A stretch of DNA of 64,000 bases from Paenibacillus hexagrammi (GCF_021513275.1 NZ_CP090978.1:2852001-2916000), one strand, 5' to 3'; counted from the first letter of the stretch, positions 26,632-37,075 are shown. A program made the numbers and translations. Notes: generated from the letters alone by a model not told the origin.

Positions 26632-28875
26632 TCATTCATGCTGAAGCATTCTCTCTGAGTGGATCGGCAGAATGACATCGATGGTCGTCCCTTCGCCAAT
26701 CGTGCTTTTCACATGCATCGTCCCTTTATGCGCTTCCACGATTTTAAAGCACATCATGAGTCCCAGCCCCGTTCCCTTCTCCTTAGTCGTATAAAATGGC
26801 TCACCTAGCTTTTTCAATCTAGCTTCAGGTATACCGCAGCCATTATCCTCCGTTCGAATACAAATACGGTCAGTACCCAGAAGTGAAGCGGTAATTCGAA
26901 TACGCCCTTCTTTAGGAATCGCTTCAATCGCATTTTTAACGAGATTAATAAATAATTGCTTCAAATGCATCTCTGAACATATAATTTCAGGCAGCTCCGA
27001 TTCCAGCTCCAGCTCCAGCTCGACATTATTTAGCAATGCCTGAGTGTCGAGCAGCGCCTGTACCCGAAGCAATATCTCCTTCAAATCCCCCCGTTTATAT
27101 TGGATCGCTTCCGGCTTGGCGATGACCAGGAATTCGCTCACAATAAAATTGATTCGGTCTAGCTCTGACAGCATAATGTCAAAGTAATGCTGTTTGCTTT
27201 TCATGTCACTCTGCAGCAGCTGCAAGAATCCGCGTAAAGAAGTAAGAGGATTACGAATCTCATGAGCTAACCCTGCAGCCAGCTGTCCGGCTACCGAAAG
27301 CTTATCCGACTTACGCAGCAACTCCTCCGTTCGTTTGCGTTCCGAGATATCTCTTGTAATCCCTGCAAATCCGATAATATGCCCATGCTCGTTCTTGATC
27401 GGCGTCTTGGTCACACTGACGTGCACCAATTGACCGTCTTTTCGTTTTCGCACCGTTTCCAAACCGGATATTTGCTTGCCAGCCTTTAACATTTCATAAA
27501 TTTCCTGCCGCTGTTCTTCCAGATCATCCGGGTAAATAGGAAGAACCTTGCCCTTAAGCTCATCTTGCTCCCAGCCAAAAATGTGCTCATAGGCCTTATT
27601 GACAGAAAGAACTCTAGCTCGCGGGTCCAAGACGCATATGGCATCCGTTGTATTATTAATGAACGACTCCAACAGCTCTTTCGTTTCTCTTAATTTGGTT
27701 TCCATCACTTTACGCTCGGTAATATCCACGGAAGAACCAATCACTTCCACTACTTTACCGCTTTCAACTATCGGTCTTAGAGAGGTGAGATACGTGATTC
27801 CACGAAATGTCGCTTCATAGATAACATTTTCTTCGCCTTCCCAAGCCCGCTTATAGTACGCTTCCAAATTTTTAGCCACATAAGCCGGCCAGATTTCATA
27901 AAGTCCATTCCCAATAATATGCGATGGTTTATAGCCAAGCCGGTACAAAAGCTCGCCATCACAAAGCGTATGGATGAACCGATCTCTCATATAACGGAAT
28001 TTCATCGTCATTCCCTGCTGTCTCCGCACGGTTTCGTGTAAATCCTGCTGAGCCAGCCGCAGCGATTCGCGGTCTTTGTTGTGCTGGGTAATGTCCCTGG
28101 CAATCAGATACATCCCTTCCATCGCTTCATTCACGATAATGGGAACGTTTTTGACCCCTAATTCAATGGTTTCACCGTTTTTATGCTTGACGGACAACGT
28201 ATAATTATCAGACTCTTGAAATATCAAGCCGGGTGAAAATATATGTTTTTTTTCCCTGCCCCCGAAGAAACGCGAGATCGGTTGACCGATCATTTCGAGC
28301 TCCAGATACCCCATGATTCGTTCCATAGCCGGATTCACGCTTCTAATCGCACCTGATAGATCACAGGTCAAAATGCCGGCTACATTGTGCTCGATTAAGG
28401 ATCGATATCGTTGCTCACTTTGCGCAAGCTTGTGCTCTATTTCCGATCTGCTCGTAATATCGCGAATTTGAGCAACATAATACATCGGCTCTCCCTTCGA
28501 AGTACGCACAATCGACAAGGTGTACTCTACGGAAACGAGTCCACCGTATTTATGCTTCAGCTTCCGGTCGATCTGAAAGGAAGATAAGTGTCCTTGCAGC
28601 AGATTGCTCATAACCGTATGCTGGTGTTGTACATCCTGGGGAAGCAGCACTGCATCCCACTTTAACCCGTGTAAATCTTCAAGTGAATACCCGATAATCC
28701 CACTAAAGCATCGATTGATTTTAACCCAGTGTCCATTCATCGAAATAAGTGCCAGTCCGATGGCCGCATTTTCGAATATGGTGCCAAATACAGGTTCATG
28801 TCCGCCTAGTATCTCTTGAACATTGTCTGGATCTACGCCTTTACTCATTTCCAGCGGCTTATTCATCATTTGCAC
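26632..28875 (-). CDS. Multi-PAS sensor histidine kinase (sporulation-kinase type)
   Basis: About 747 residues, no membrane helices. Four PAS domains follow one another (about 25-140, 155-275, 285-395 and 400-520), including FGTIFENAAIGLALISMNG and YRSLIEHNVAGILTCDLSG, with PAC-type ends (YYVAQIRDITSR, GFAGITRDISERKR). The kinase core has phospho-acceptor His in AAGLAHEIRNPLTSLRG, N-box NLVKNAIEAIPKEG, DNGCGI and TKEKGTGLGLMMC. This layout matches cytosolic KinA/KinE-like kinases feeding Spo0A in Bacillus, but the partner is not encoded here. GTG at 28875 follows AGGAG by five bases; an ATG at 28869 is the alternative. Confidence 0.92.
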   Translation of the reverse strand: MQMMNKPLEMSKGVDPDNVQEILGGHEPVFGTIFENAAIGLALISMNGHWVKINRCFSGIIGYSLEDLHGLKWDAVLLPQDVQHQHTVMSNLLQGHLSSFQIDRKLKHKYGGLVSVEYTLSIVRTSKGEPMYYVAQIRDITSRSEIEHKLAQSEQRYRSLIEHNVAGILTCDLSGAIRSVNPAMERIMGYLELEMIGQPISRFFGGREKKHIFSPGLIFQESDNYTLSVKHKNGETIELGVKNVPIIVNEAMEGMYLIARDITQHNKDRESLRLAQQDLHETVRRQQGMTMKFRYMRDRFIHTLCDGELLYRLGYKPSHIIGNGLYEIWPAYVAKNLEAYYKRAWEGEENVIYEATFRGITYLTSLRPIVESGKVVEVIGSSVDITERKVMETKLRETKELLESFINNTTDAICVLDPRARVLSVNKAYEHIFGWEQDELKGKVLPIYPDDLEEQRQEIYEMLKAGKQISGLETVRKRKDGQLVHVSVTKTPIKNEHGHIIGFAGITRDISERKRTEELLRKSDKLSVAGQLAAGLAHEIRNPLTSLRGFLQLLQSDMKSKQHYFDIMLSELDRINFIVSEFLVIAKPEAIQYKRGDLKEILLRVQALLDTQALLNNVELELELESELPEIICSEMHLKQLFINLVKNAIEAIPKEGRIRITASLLGTDRICIRTEDNGCGIPEARLKKLGEPFYTTKEKGTGLGLMMCFKIVEAHKGTMHVKSTIGEGTTIDVILPIHSERMLQHE

Positions 28876-29066
28876 TCTATCTCCTATCTTTGACATCCCA
28901 CGCAATTTTTCGCTCTATCTTGTTTAATTCGACAATTTGAAAATTATTCCTGCTTAGGAAGCTTTCTCAGTGCAAATTATGCTCGAAATGTGCCCTTCCG
29001 TTCACCGTTATGCTAGAATATGAATGATATGGGCATCTCATTATTGATGAAGGAGGCGGTCGCCCC

Positions 29067-29999
29067 GTGCCTAACATATGGACGCATCTTATCTTCGGTC
29101 AAGAGCTGATGAAGCAGCTCGGTCACAGTTCCCCGATGAACGATAAACAGTTAAGGCATATCTTTTCACTTGGCTGCCAAGGTCCCGATTTCTTGTTCTA
29201 TCATAACTTCCTGCCCTGGAAAAAAGAGAAAACGATGAATCGGCTTGGGAGTGAAATGCATCAATCGTCCTGCGGTCCATTCATCATTGACCTGCTGAGG
29301 CAGGTGCAAGGAAGAGGCATTTACAATCCCGCTGTTTTATATGTGCTTGGCTTTATTACCCATCATGTATTGGACCGGAACATGCACCCTTATGTTTTTT
29401 ATAAATCGGGTTTCAAGAAATGGCACCATCAAAGATTTGAAATTATTATGGATACGATTGTGGCCAAGCGGATGCTGGGGATTGAAACCTGGAAAACGCC
29501 GGTCTGGAAAGAAATTGATGTAGGCAAAGCATTTCCGCTAGGTGTCGTGTCGGCTTTGTCTGCAGCCGCGGTACAGCATTACCCCGAGCTTGCCGGGAAA
29601 TTAACGGAGCAGGATTGGAATGATGCCTACCGGGATATGATTCGAGCGCAGAAGCTGTTTCACGATCCGACCGGCTTCAAACGTGTGGCAACATTCGGTC
29701 AAATCAGCCCGCTTGTATACGGCAAGAATCCGCGTCCGTTGGACTATATGAACGACGAGCACGCCGTCTGGAATTGCCCTACCTCTCTGCAGGACACTTA
29801 TACGTTAAGTGCCTGGGATCTTTGGGAGCAAGCGATGGAGGACGGGTTAACCGTACTGCCAGCGGCTTTTCAAGTGCTGAACAGTCATTCAGAGGAAGCA
29901 TGGTTGGCACTTACAGCAGTGCTTGGTAACCGTTCCTACGAAACCGGCAAATCTTGTGACAGCGGATTAAAGATCGTTCATGTCAATCCGATCATCTAG
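29067..29999 (+). CDS. Zinc-dependent phospholipase C family protein
   Basis: 310 residues of the Zn_dep_PLPC group. Metal-binding His/Asp residues recur as in the family: MPNIWTHLIFG at the N-terminus, SLGCQGPDFLFYH, LGFITHHVLDRNMHPY and KKWHHQRFEIIMDT. There is no signal peptide, so it probably acts inside the cell, unlike secreted phospholipase C. Start GTG at 29067 follows GGAGG by ten bases. Single gene with terminator. Substrate unknown. Confidence 0.88.
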   Translation: MPNIWTHLIFGQELMKQLGHSSPMNDKQLRHIFSLGCQGPDFLFYHNFLPWKKEKTMNRLGSEMHQSSCGPFIIDLLRQVQGRGIYNPAVLYVLGFITHHVLDRNMHPYVFYKSGFKKWHHQRFEIIMDTIVAKRMLGIETWKTPVWKEIDVGKAFPLGVVSALSAAAVQHYPELAGKLTEQDWNDAYRDMIRAQKLFHDPTGFKRVATFGQISPLVYGKNPRPLDYMNDEHAVWNCPTSLQDTYTLSAWDLWEQAMEDGLTVLPAAFQVLNSHSEEAWLALTAVLGNRSYETGKSCDSGLKIVHVNPII

Positions 30000-30069
30000 G
30001 AGTTACCCTAAGATGGATCGGGCTTCATTGCAGCTTGAGGCTCCTCATATGTCATTGTTCGAAAACATA

Positions 30070-30120
30070 AAGACCCGTTATTCGCGCTAGCAATTCTTGT
30101 GTGCGCTTAACGGGTCTTTC
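30070..30120. terminator. Bidirectional terminator
   Basis: AAGACCCGTTA / TAACGGGTCTT, with GCGC pairing inside, between the phospholipase-like gene and convergent ung. Confidence 0.85.
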
Positions 30121-30138
30121 TTATTAGTGCAGCTTTGC

Positions 30139-30822
30139 TTATATAGCTCCAAGATTCGGGATCTGCCAATCAATCTCTTCTCGTCCAAGTTCCCGCAAAT
30201 GTGCATTTGCTTTGGAAAACGGCTTGCTGCCAAAGAAACCTCGGTATGCGGACAAGGGACTTGGATGTACCGATTTCATAATGCGATGCTTAGAAGCATC
30301 GATCCATTTCTGCTTGGCTTGAGCATGGCTGCCCCAGAGCACGAATACGACAGGCTCCTCCCTATCATTCAAGCAGCGAATCACTTGATCGGTGAAGGTT
30401 TCCCAGCCCTGACCCTTATGCGAGTTAGCTGCGTCTGCTCGAACAGTCAGCACGGTGTTGAGCAGCAGCACGCCTTGCTCCGCCCACTTGACCAGATAGC
30501 CGTTATCAGGAATATTGCAGCCCAGATCGGATTGCAGCTCCTTATACATATTTAGAAGAGACGGCGGAGTTGCAACACCTGGCTTTACGGAAAAGCTCAG
30601 CCCATGCGCTTGTCCTGCGCCATGATAGGGGTCCTGTCCCAGAATGACGACCTTCACCGCCGAATACCCCGTTAGTTGCAGGGCATTAAACACATCGTGC
30701 TTGTCCGGATAAATGATCTGGGAATGATACTCCTGAACTAAAAATTGGCGCAGTTCTTGAAAGTAGGGCTTTTCAAACTCTTCTGCAAGCTGCTCCGACC
30801 AATCGTTTGTTAACACAACCAT
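30139..30822 (-). CDS. ung: Uracil-DNA glycosylase
   Basis: 227-residue family 1 UDG removing uracil from DNA. Active-site motifs are complete: water-activating Asp in [16 protein letters not shown], uracil pocket [11 protein letters not shown], and the leucine-loop motif [10 protein letters not shown] near the C-terminus. Length is standard. It follows topB on the same strand after 29 bases, so the two may be co-transcribed. Confidence 0.97.
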   Translation of the reverse strand: MVVLTNDWSEQLAEEFEKPYFQELRQFLVQEYHSQIIYPDKHDVFNALQLTGYSAVKVVILGQDPYHGAGQAHGLSFSVKPGVATPPSLLNMYKELQSDLGCNIPDNGYLVKWAEQGVLLLNTVLTVRADAANSHKGQGWETFTDQVIRCLNDREEPVVFVLWGSHAQAKQKWIDASKHRIMKSVHPSPLSAYRGFFGSKPFSKANAHLRELGREEIDWQIPNLGAI

Positions 30823-30851
30823 TCCTTCCGCTTCCTCCTACAATCTCTCCA

Positions 30852-33140
30852 TTATAGATCAACTCCAAGCTCCCCAGTGCTCGGATCCTTTAGTATAATC
30901 CGCCCTTCAGCTGCTTGGCCGTCCGGAAGTGTCAGCTTCAGCTTCGTCGTCTTGCCTTTCTGAACCAGTGCTTGAATTTGCCCTTCCGTCAGACTTCGGC
31001 CGAAGCTGTCTTTCCAAATGACAAATTTGCACCCTTCCTTATAGTGCGAGCAGCCGTATCCTTTGCGGCCCATGAACAGCGAGCCGCCGCAGCCCTCTCT
31101 AGGGCAAGCGGCGATCATAGCCGGCGGACCGCCAGGCTGTGCGTCAACCGCTGCCTTACTTCGGGCAGCAGGTTTTTTAGCCGCGGCGCCCTCTGTGCTG
31201 CCGGCTTCTTTCTTCGTACGCGAGCCTGAAGAAGTACCGGAACCAGCTGCGCTTCGCTTGCTCTTGGACGCAGCTGCCGGAGCCTCCCCTTCGAAGGCAG
31301 ATCTGGATGCTCTAGCCTGCCTGCGAACCTTATCGACGATCAGCGTTGCGAATTTTTTCACGTTGTGCATGAACTGCTCGTCAGAGGCCGTACCGCGGGA
31401 GATTTCATTCAGTCTTCGCTCCCACTGACCGGTCATCTCCGGCGAAGTCAGCAGTTCGATCCCCGCGCCGCGAATAAGCTCGACAGCCATGCGGCCTTTT
31501 TGCGTAATGACAATCTTCTTGCCCTGCATGTCCACATAGCCGACTTTCTTCAGACGTTCGATCGTCGCGGCCCTTGTGGCAGGGGTTCCAAGTCCAGAGT
31601 CCTTCATCGCATCGCGAAGCTCCTCGTCCTCGATCTGCTTCCCGGCGCTTTCCATCGCTTTCAGCAGGGTCCCTTCCGTGAAAGCCTTAGGAGGCTGCGT
31701 ATCTTTTTCCTTCACAATCGCATCACTGCACGTCACGCCTTCTTGCGGCTGGATGGAGAAAGGCTCGTTCACTTCAACTTCCTCGTCTTCCTCCTCTTCC
31801 TTGTCCTTTCCTTTACTGGATTTCGACTTCTCTTTCTTCTGGTCGGCATATATGACCTTCCAACCTAAATGAAGAAGCTCCTTCACAGTCGTCTTGAACA
31901 TCTCTTGCTCCACTTCCGTCAGAACCGTATGGACCTTATACTCGGCCGCTGGATAGAAATGAGAAAGGAATCGCCTTACAATCAAGTCGTACAGCTTCTG
32001 TTCATCCGGATTCAATCCGCTTGCCCGCTTATTCGTCGGAAGAATCGCATGATGATCCTCTACCTTGGCAGGGTTGCAGATGAATTTATTATTCTTGTGC
32101 ACCAGATTGCGATTTGCCCCTTGTACTAGCTCCTGATAGGCTGTGCCCTGAAGCGCGGTTAACGCTTTGTGCATTTCGGGAATATTCTGCTCGGTCACAT
32201 AGTTCGAGTTCGTCCTAGGGTAAGAGATCACTTTATGCTTCTCGTACAAAGCTTGCGCGGTGTCGAGCGTTTTCTTAGCGGAAAATCCGAACTTCCCGTT
32301 CGCCTCCCGCTGCAGGAGCGTCAAATCATACAGCTTAAACGGATACTCCTTCGTTTCCTTCACTTCATAGGAGGCAATCCTCGCAGGCTTCCCTTTCACC
32401 TTTGCAGCTAGTGCATCGGCTTTGTCCTTATCGGTCATGCGATCGCCCTGCCACATTCCTTTGAACTGGGTATCTCCTTGCGTGAATTGTCCCTCTAGCT
32501 CATAAAATTTTAACGAAGAGAACGCTTCGATCTGCTTCTGCCGATCATAAATAAGAGCAAGCACCGGAGTCTGAACACGTCCAACGGACAACAGCACATT
32601 ATGCTTAGTCGTAAATGCGCGGGAACCGTTCATGCCGATGAGCCAATCAGCCTCACTGCGGGATCTTGCCGCTCTCGTCAAGTTCTCGTATTCGCTTCCG
32701 TCCTTTAACGTCTCAAAGCCCCTGCGGATTGTCTCCGATGTTAAGTCTGAGATCCACAGCCTTTTTACAGGATGGTGAAGACCCAAGTGACGTTGGATCA
32801 GGGAGAAAATATGCTGCCCTTCCCTCCCGGCGTCGCAGGCGTTCACGAGTAAGTTGCATTTTTTCGCGAGCTCCGCAATGACCTTTAATTGATCGTACGT
32901 TCGCGGATTCGGAATCAGCTTGAACTGCTCCGGAATGATCGGAAGATGGTCAATACTCCACTTTTTGTATTTGTCATCATATTGGTCAGGCTCCGCCAAT
33001 TCAATCAAATGGCCGATCGCCCAAGTAATAATGTACGATTCGCCTTCCAGGTAAGAACGTTTGTTCATCGCCTTCGGCTCGATGGCAGACGCAATGTTGC
33101 GACCCATGTCAGGCTTTTCGGCTATAATCAAAGTTTTCAC
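30852..33140 (-). CDS. topB: DNA topoisomerase III
   Basis: 762-residue type IA topoisomerase. TOPRIM domain: IAEKPDMGRNIA with the catalytic Glu and VNACDAGREGQHIF with the metal-binding Asp pair. Active-site Tyr is in VISYPRTNSNYVTE. A charged low-complexity linker (KSSKGKDKEEEEDEEVEV, around 450) interrupts the core. A Lys/Ala/Ser-rich stretch precedes a C-terminal zinc ribbon (CPREGCGGSLFMG and CSHYKEGCKFV). It decatenates DNA and resolves recombination intermediates. GTG start behind AGAGGT. The acidic insert and basic tail are longer than in many homologues. Confidence 0.95.
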   Translation of the reverse strand: MKTLIIAEKPDMGRNIASAIEPKAMNKRSYLEGESYIITWAIGHLIELAEPDQYDDKYKKWSIDHLPIIPEQFKLIPNPRTYDQLKVIAELAKKCNLLVNACDAGREGQHIFSLIQRHLGLHHPVKRLWISDLTSETIRRGFETLKDGSEYENLTRAARSRSEADWLIGMNGSRAFTTKHNVLLSVGRVQTPVLALIYDRQKQIEAFSSLKFYELEGQFTQGDTQFKGMWQGDRMTDKDKADALAAKVKGKPARIASYEVKETKEYPFKLYDLTLLQREANGKFGFSAKKTLDTAQALYEKHKVISYPRTNSNYVTEQNIPEMHKALTALQGTAYQELVQGANRNLVHKNNKFICNPAKVEDHHAILPTNKRASGLNPDEQKLYDLIVRRFLSHFYPAAEYKVHTVLTEVEQEMFKTTVKELLHLGWKVIYADQKKEKSKSSKGKDKEEEEDEEVEVNEPFSIQPQEGVTCSDAIVKEKDTQPPKAFTEGTLLKAMESAGKQIEDEELRDAMKDSGLGTPATRAATIERLKKVGYVDMQGKKIVITQKGRMAVELIRGAGIELLTSPEMTGQWERRLNEISRGTASDEQFMHNVKKFATLIVDKVRRQARASRSAFEGEAPAAASKSKRSAAGSGTSSGSRTKKEAGSTEGAAAKKPAARSKAAVDAQPGGPPAMIAACPREGCGGSLFMGRKGYGCSHYKEGCKFVIWKDSFGRSLTEGQIQALVQKGKTTKLKLTLPDGQAAEGRIILKDPSTGELGVDL

Positions 33141-33220
33141 ACCACATACCTCTTGTCGATTATTGCTGTCGATCTTTCAGCAGCTAACCTATATTCGTCC
33201 TCAAGTCTGCAAATTCCTTC

Positions 33221-33718
33221 TTACGATTTATCGTCGTAATAATAAAGCCTGGCATCTATGCCGTCTAGCAGCTCAATAATGCCATAAGAATACCGCGGCT
33301 GGCGGCGTTTGTCCGTAGGCGATCCCGGATTAAACATCAGAACTCCATCCATGATCTGTGAAAAAGGGATATGTGAGTGACCGAAGACGACGATATCCGG
33401 TTTTTCTTCCAGAAAAGCTTCTCTTGACCGTTCCTCCGTCGTTTTTCGAAATCCATCTCCATGAATAAGTCCGATCGTATACCCCTCTATAGTCAGCAGT
33501 TTCTTACGTCCGAAACGTTCGATAATGTCCATACCGTCATTATTACCTGCAACCGATTCACAAGGAGCGATTTGTTCGACTAGCTCAATCGTCCTCGGAC
33601 TCACCCAATCTCCGGCATGAAGAATCAGCTCCACACCTTGCAGGCCTTGAATGAGCCTATCAGGCAGCTTCTCAACCCGATCGGACAAATGCGTATCCGC
33701 AATAACGCCAATTCTCAT
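33221..33718 (-). CDS. Metallophosphoesterase, YfcE/MJ0936 type
   Basis: 165-residue calcineurin-like phosphoesterase. All metal motifs are present: IADTHLSD, LHAGDW, VAGNNDGMD, GLIHGDGF and VFGHSHIPF, ending in the typical FNPGSPTDKRR. It is a two-metal phosphodiesterase; the substrate is not known. ATG at 33718 was chosen over two in-frame starts further upstream because GGAGAG is then correctly spaced. Confidence 0.93.
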   Translation of the reverse strand: MRIGVIADTHLSDRVEKLPDRLIQGLQGVELILHAGDWVSPRTIELVEQIAPCESVAGNNDGMDIIERFGRKKLLTIEGYTIGLIHGDGFRKTTEERSREAFLEEKPDIVVFGHSHIPFSQIMDGVLMFNPGSPTDKRRQPRYSYGIIELLDGIDARLYYYDDKS

Positions 33719-33953
33719 GATCATCTCTCCATTCCCCAATGCTTATTGCTGATATTCTATCAGGAAACGCTTACATTTGCACGTATATGCACGAATCACA
33801 TGAACAGGTTGCCCCATTTATTTGGATTTAAGTCCACTTGTGGAAACTCGAAGTTTGTGCAGCAGTTTGCTACAATAATAACCATACTTGAAACTAAAGG
33901 AGGGTCATGCGCTTTTCGGTGGAAACGTGCAAGCTCCGGGAGACGCAATACAT

Positions 33954-35255
33954 ATGAAGCAACCAATTGCCATTCAAAATATTTGCAAGGAAGCCATGAG
34001 TCATCTGGAAAAAAGATTCATGGAGCGTGAAGAATTGATACGACTCCTGCTTCTGGCTGTCATGAGCGGTGAGCACATGCTGCTTGTCGGGCCTCCTGGA
34101 TCAGCCAAATCCCAGCTGGCCCGAGCAATAGCAGGACTCTTCGGCAGCGACCAAGGCTTTGATTATCTCCTGACCAAGTTTACGACCCCTGACGAGCTGT
34201 TCGGACCTGTCTCACTGCAAAAGCTGAAGCAGGACGAGTACATGAGACTTACTGAGGGCTATTTACCCGGCGCAAGGTTTGCGTTTCTCGATGAAATTTT
34301 CAAAGCGAATAGCGCGATTCTGAATTCACTTTTATCTATATTAAACGAACGGATATTTTTTAACGGACGCGACAAGCAGCAGGTCCCTCTTCACTTCCTA
34401 ATGGCTGCCTCCAATGAGCTGCCGGAGGATAACGAACAGCTGGCTGCGCTTTATGACCGCTTCCTCTTCCGTTTCGAAGTGGAATATGTCAAGCAAATAT
34501 CCAGCTTTGAGCTGATGTTCACAGCGCCTTCTACACCGGTTCCAGCTATTCTTACAACGGATCTCGTCCGTCAGATTCAAGCTGCAGCCCAGGATATCTC
34601 ACTCCCCGAGCCGATCATCTATATGCTATTTCAGCTGAAGACGGCTATGGAGGAAAAAGAATACGTCATCTCCGACCGCCGCTGGCATAAGATCGGCCGT
34701 GTTTGGAAAATTTCTGCCGCGATTCATGGCCGGAGCTCGGTGAACGTATGGGATACGGTCTTAACTCCCCATATGCTGTGGGATTTTCCCGAGGACTTAA
34801 GTGAACTCAAAGAAATCTTCGATAAAGTGTTCCAGGAGATGCTGAAAAAAGAGATGGAACAGGAGCTCCCTCTCCAGCAATATAACCAAACTGTCCGAAA
34901 ATGGCTCGACCGGGAAGATGAGCTGCATTCCTTCCAATTTAAAAAGGAAGTGGGCGGTTCCTTATCCAAAGATGCCGCTGAACGGCTGAAAGCCGCGACG
35001 GAGGAGTGCCGCTCCGAACTGGAGGAAACGGCAAGAAGTCTGCGCGGCCGCCTCATGAGCTGGCAGGAGAAAGAGAAGAATCTGACGGAATGGATCGCTT
35101 CTCAATCGATTTTCCTGCTTCACCCTGATCAGTATGCGGTCAAATTTACCCATCTTCGTATTCAAGGCGAGCGCATCCTGCAATCCGTACAAGGCTTATA
35201 CCGTACGCTGTTTGACAAGGAAATTCCGGGAATTGTGTATGACTATACGCTGTAA
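33954..35255 (+). CDS. ravA: MoxR-family AAA+ ATPase (RavA-like)
   Basis: 433 residues. Walker A GPPGSAKSQLARAIAG, Walker B FAFLDEIFKAN and sensor 1 MAASNELPEDN sit in the first 180 residues. The C-terminal half is a helical extension with charged coiled coil, as in RavA. In E. coli RavA is a hexameric chaperone-like ATPase that works with ViaA; the VWA protein follows here after 15 bases. ATG at 33954 follows GGGAG; longer frames to 33888 are possible. A 16-codon frame (ATG near 33907, strong GGAGG) ends in a TGA overlapping this ATG as ATGA and may act as a translational leader. Confidence 0.88.
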   Translation: MKQPIAIQNICKEAMSHLEKRFMEREELIRLLLLAVMSGEHMLLVGPPGSAKSQLARAIAGLFGSDQGFDYLLTKFTTPDELFGPVSLQKLKQDEYMRLTEGYLPGARFAFLDEIFKANSAILNSLLSILNERIFFNGRDKQQVPLHFLMAASNELPEDNEQLAALYDRFLFRFEVEYVKQISSFELMFTAPSTPVPAILTTDLVRQIQAAAQDISLPEPIIYMLFQLKTAMEEKEYVISDRRWHKIGRVWKISAAIHGRSSVNVWDTVLTPHMLWDFPEDLSELKEIFDKVFQEMLKKEMEQELPLQQYNQTVRKWLDREDELHSFQFKKEVGGSLSKDAAERLKAATEECRSELEETARSLRGRLMSWQEKEKNLTEWIASQSIFLLHPDQYAVKFTHLRIQGERILQSVQGLYRTLFDKEIPGIVYDYTL

Positions 35256-35270
35256 ACGAGGTTCCTACCT

Positions 35271-37013
35271 ATGATCATACGTTGTACGAGAGTTGACCGA
35301 TATGTCTTTGACGGATATGTCCACTCTTCCCGGTCCGCCCGGGAGTGGATGCGCGAAGCGATGCGGCAAGCACCATGGTTCGATGTGGAGCTGTTCGCGG
35401 ATTTCTTCATGTGCTTCTACTTGGCGAAGCCGGAGCCGGACGGCACGGTTGAAGCTTCTCCTTTTCACAGGTGGTTGGTGCTCACACTGCAGAAGCAGTA
35501 TTTCTACATGTCCATCCATCCCAGAACGACGGGACATGTACCCGCTTCTTTCAAAACAGCCCTCAAATCGCTGATGTGGCTCACCGAATCCTACGAGAAG
35601 GAAGTCAAGCGCCGACAGAAGGAACAGCAGCAGCTTGGCGTCGGTATCGACAAGAAGCAGCAGCAGATCGGCCAGGAAGAAGCCAAGGTCAGCGAACGGC
35701 TGAGCGAGAAGCAGATTGAGAAGCTGCGGCTTGTCGGCTATACGCTGCAGCAGGGCAAGCGTACCGTAGAGGAGAAGCAAGCCTCAGCCGATACCAAGCC
35801 GCTTGTGGCCGAAGAGATTAGGGCGCTGCGACAGCGCATTGCGGAACTGAAGGAAGCGATGCGAACCGACTTTATGAAGCGCGATAAGCTCAAGGCTAAG
35901 CTCCGCAAAAGCGAAGAAGAGCTCGATAAGCGTGAGAAGCAAATGAGCCGCATGACGGCACGCGATGCCGCGGCGATGAAAGAGATCGAGGATGAGCTCG
36001 GAGAATGGCTGAACCGGGCGCTCAAGGATACCCTGTCGTTGGAGAATGATGACAGCTTCAATATCCACGAGCTGATGCAAGCGAGCCAGAGATTGGCCAA
36101 TCGCCGCTGGGGCAGTGAGCTGGGCAAGCTTCGCCGCCAAGCTTTCGAGCAGTACAACCAGTGGATCGAGAAGTTAAAGCGTAATAAGGATCTAATTCAG
36201 TTCCTTCAGGAGGTTGGAAGAAACATCCATCATCTAAAGGTAGAGCGCAAAAAACAGCGTGCTGCCTACGTCCCTGAGGCGTATGATGATCTGCGCTTCT
36301 CAGGCAGCATCTCTCACATCCTTCCCAGCGAAGCATCGCTGCTGGCTGATGAAGAATTCGAGCCTTACTTTCTCGTCAAATGGATGGAACAGAAGCTAAT
36401 GACGTACCATTATTCCGGCTCGCTTGAAGTACCGCAAAAAGGTCCCGTCATCTGCATGCTCGACACCTCACACTCCATGCGGGGAGCGAAGCTGAAGTTG
36501 GCCCAGCTGTTTACAGCTACCTTCGCCTCCTTCGCCCTGCTGGAGCGCAGAGATTTCATGCTGCTGCTGTTCGGCTCCAAAGGAGAGCTTATCGAGCATA
36601 CGCTGTATCACAAGCGCCCGGACTGGGACCGCTTCTATGGACTCTCGCAGCTTGCCTTCGGCGGAGGGACCAACTTCGACGCTCCGCTTCAAAGAGGAAT
36701 GGATGTCGTATCCAGCAATCCCTACTTCCATTCCGCGGATTTCGTTATGGTCACGGATGGCGTGGGACAGCTCTCTAAACCAACGCTGCAGAAGCTTGGC
36801 GCTCTGGGACAGAAGAAACAGCTGCGCCTCCACTCTCTGATCATTGGTTCGGCCAGGCAGCATCTTCATCAATCGTATGAGATACTTGGCGTTTCTCACC
36901 AGATCCGTTTTGCCACCACTTGGGACATGCAGGACGCTGTCAAGGATGAGCTGCTTTTGGATGTTTTCGCTAAACAGCCTGCTGATACTGGAAGGAAACG
37001 ACGAACACCGTGA
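35271..37013 (+). CDS. viaA: VWA-domain protein (ViaA-like)
   Basis: 580 residues. The N-terminal half is long charged coiled coil (about 110-320; KEQQQLGVGIDKKQQQIG, LRKSEEELDKREKQMS). The C-terminal third is a von Willebrand A domain with MIDAS motif MLDTSHSMRGAKL, the later Thr in GGGTNFDAPL and Asp in MVTDGVGQ. It pairs with the RavA-like ATPase directly upstream, as MoxR/VWA pairs do in metal-centre or complex maturation. Ends at a terminator. Confidence 0.88.
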   Translation: MIIRCTRVDRYVFDGYVHSSRSAREWMREAMRQAPWFDVELFADFFMCFYLAKPEPDGTVEASPFHRWLVLTLQKQYFYMSIHPRTTGHVPASFKTALKSLMWLTESYEKEVKRRQKEQQQLGVGIDKKQQQIGQEEAKVSERLSEKQIEKLRLVGYTLQQGKRTVEEKQASADTKPLVAEEIRALRQRIAELKEAMRTDFMKRDKLKAKLRKSEEELDKREKQMSRMTARDAAAMKEIEDELGEWLNRALKDTLSLENDDSFNIHELMQASQRLANRRWGSELGKLRRQAFEQYNQWIEKLKRNKDLIQFLQEVGRNIHHLKVERKKQRAAYVPEAYDDLRFSGSISHILPSEASLLADEEFEPYFLVKWMEQKLMTYHYSGSLEVPQKGPVICMLDTSHSMRGAKLKLAQLFTATFASFALLERRDFMLLLFGSKGELIEHTLYHKRPDWDRFYGLSQLAFGGGTNFDAPLQRGMDVVSSNPYFHSADFVMVTDGVGQLSKPTLQKLGALGQKKQLRLHSLIIGSARQHLHQSYEILGVSHQIRFATTWDMQDAVKDELLLDVFAKQPADTGRKRRTP

Positions 37014-37039
37014 GACATGGATAGGATGTACAAATTGAA

Positions 37040-37075
37040 TAAAGGACCTGCGCCAATTCCGGCTGCAGGTCCTTT
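37040..37075. terminator. Bidirectional terminator after ravA-viaA
   Basis: AAAGGACCTGC / GCAGGTCCTTT, also placed to end the convergent chemoreceptor gene. Confidence 0.88.

Noticed and set aside
35265-36899. Several long minus-strand frames inside viaA
   Set aside because: They mirror a charged coiled-coil gene with biased codons and have no ribosome sites.
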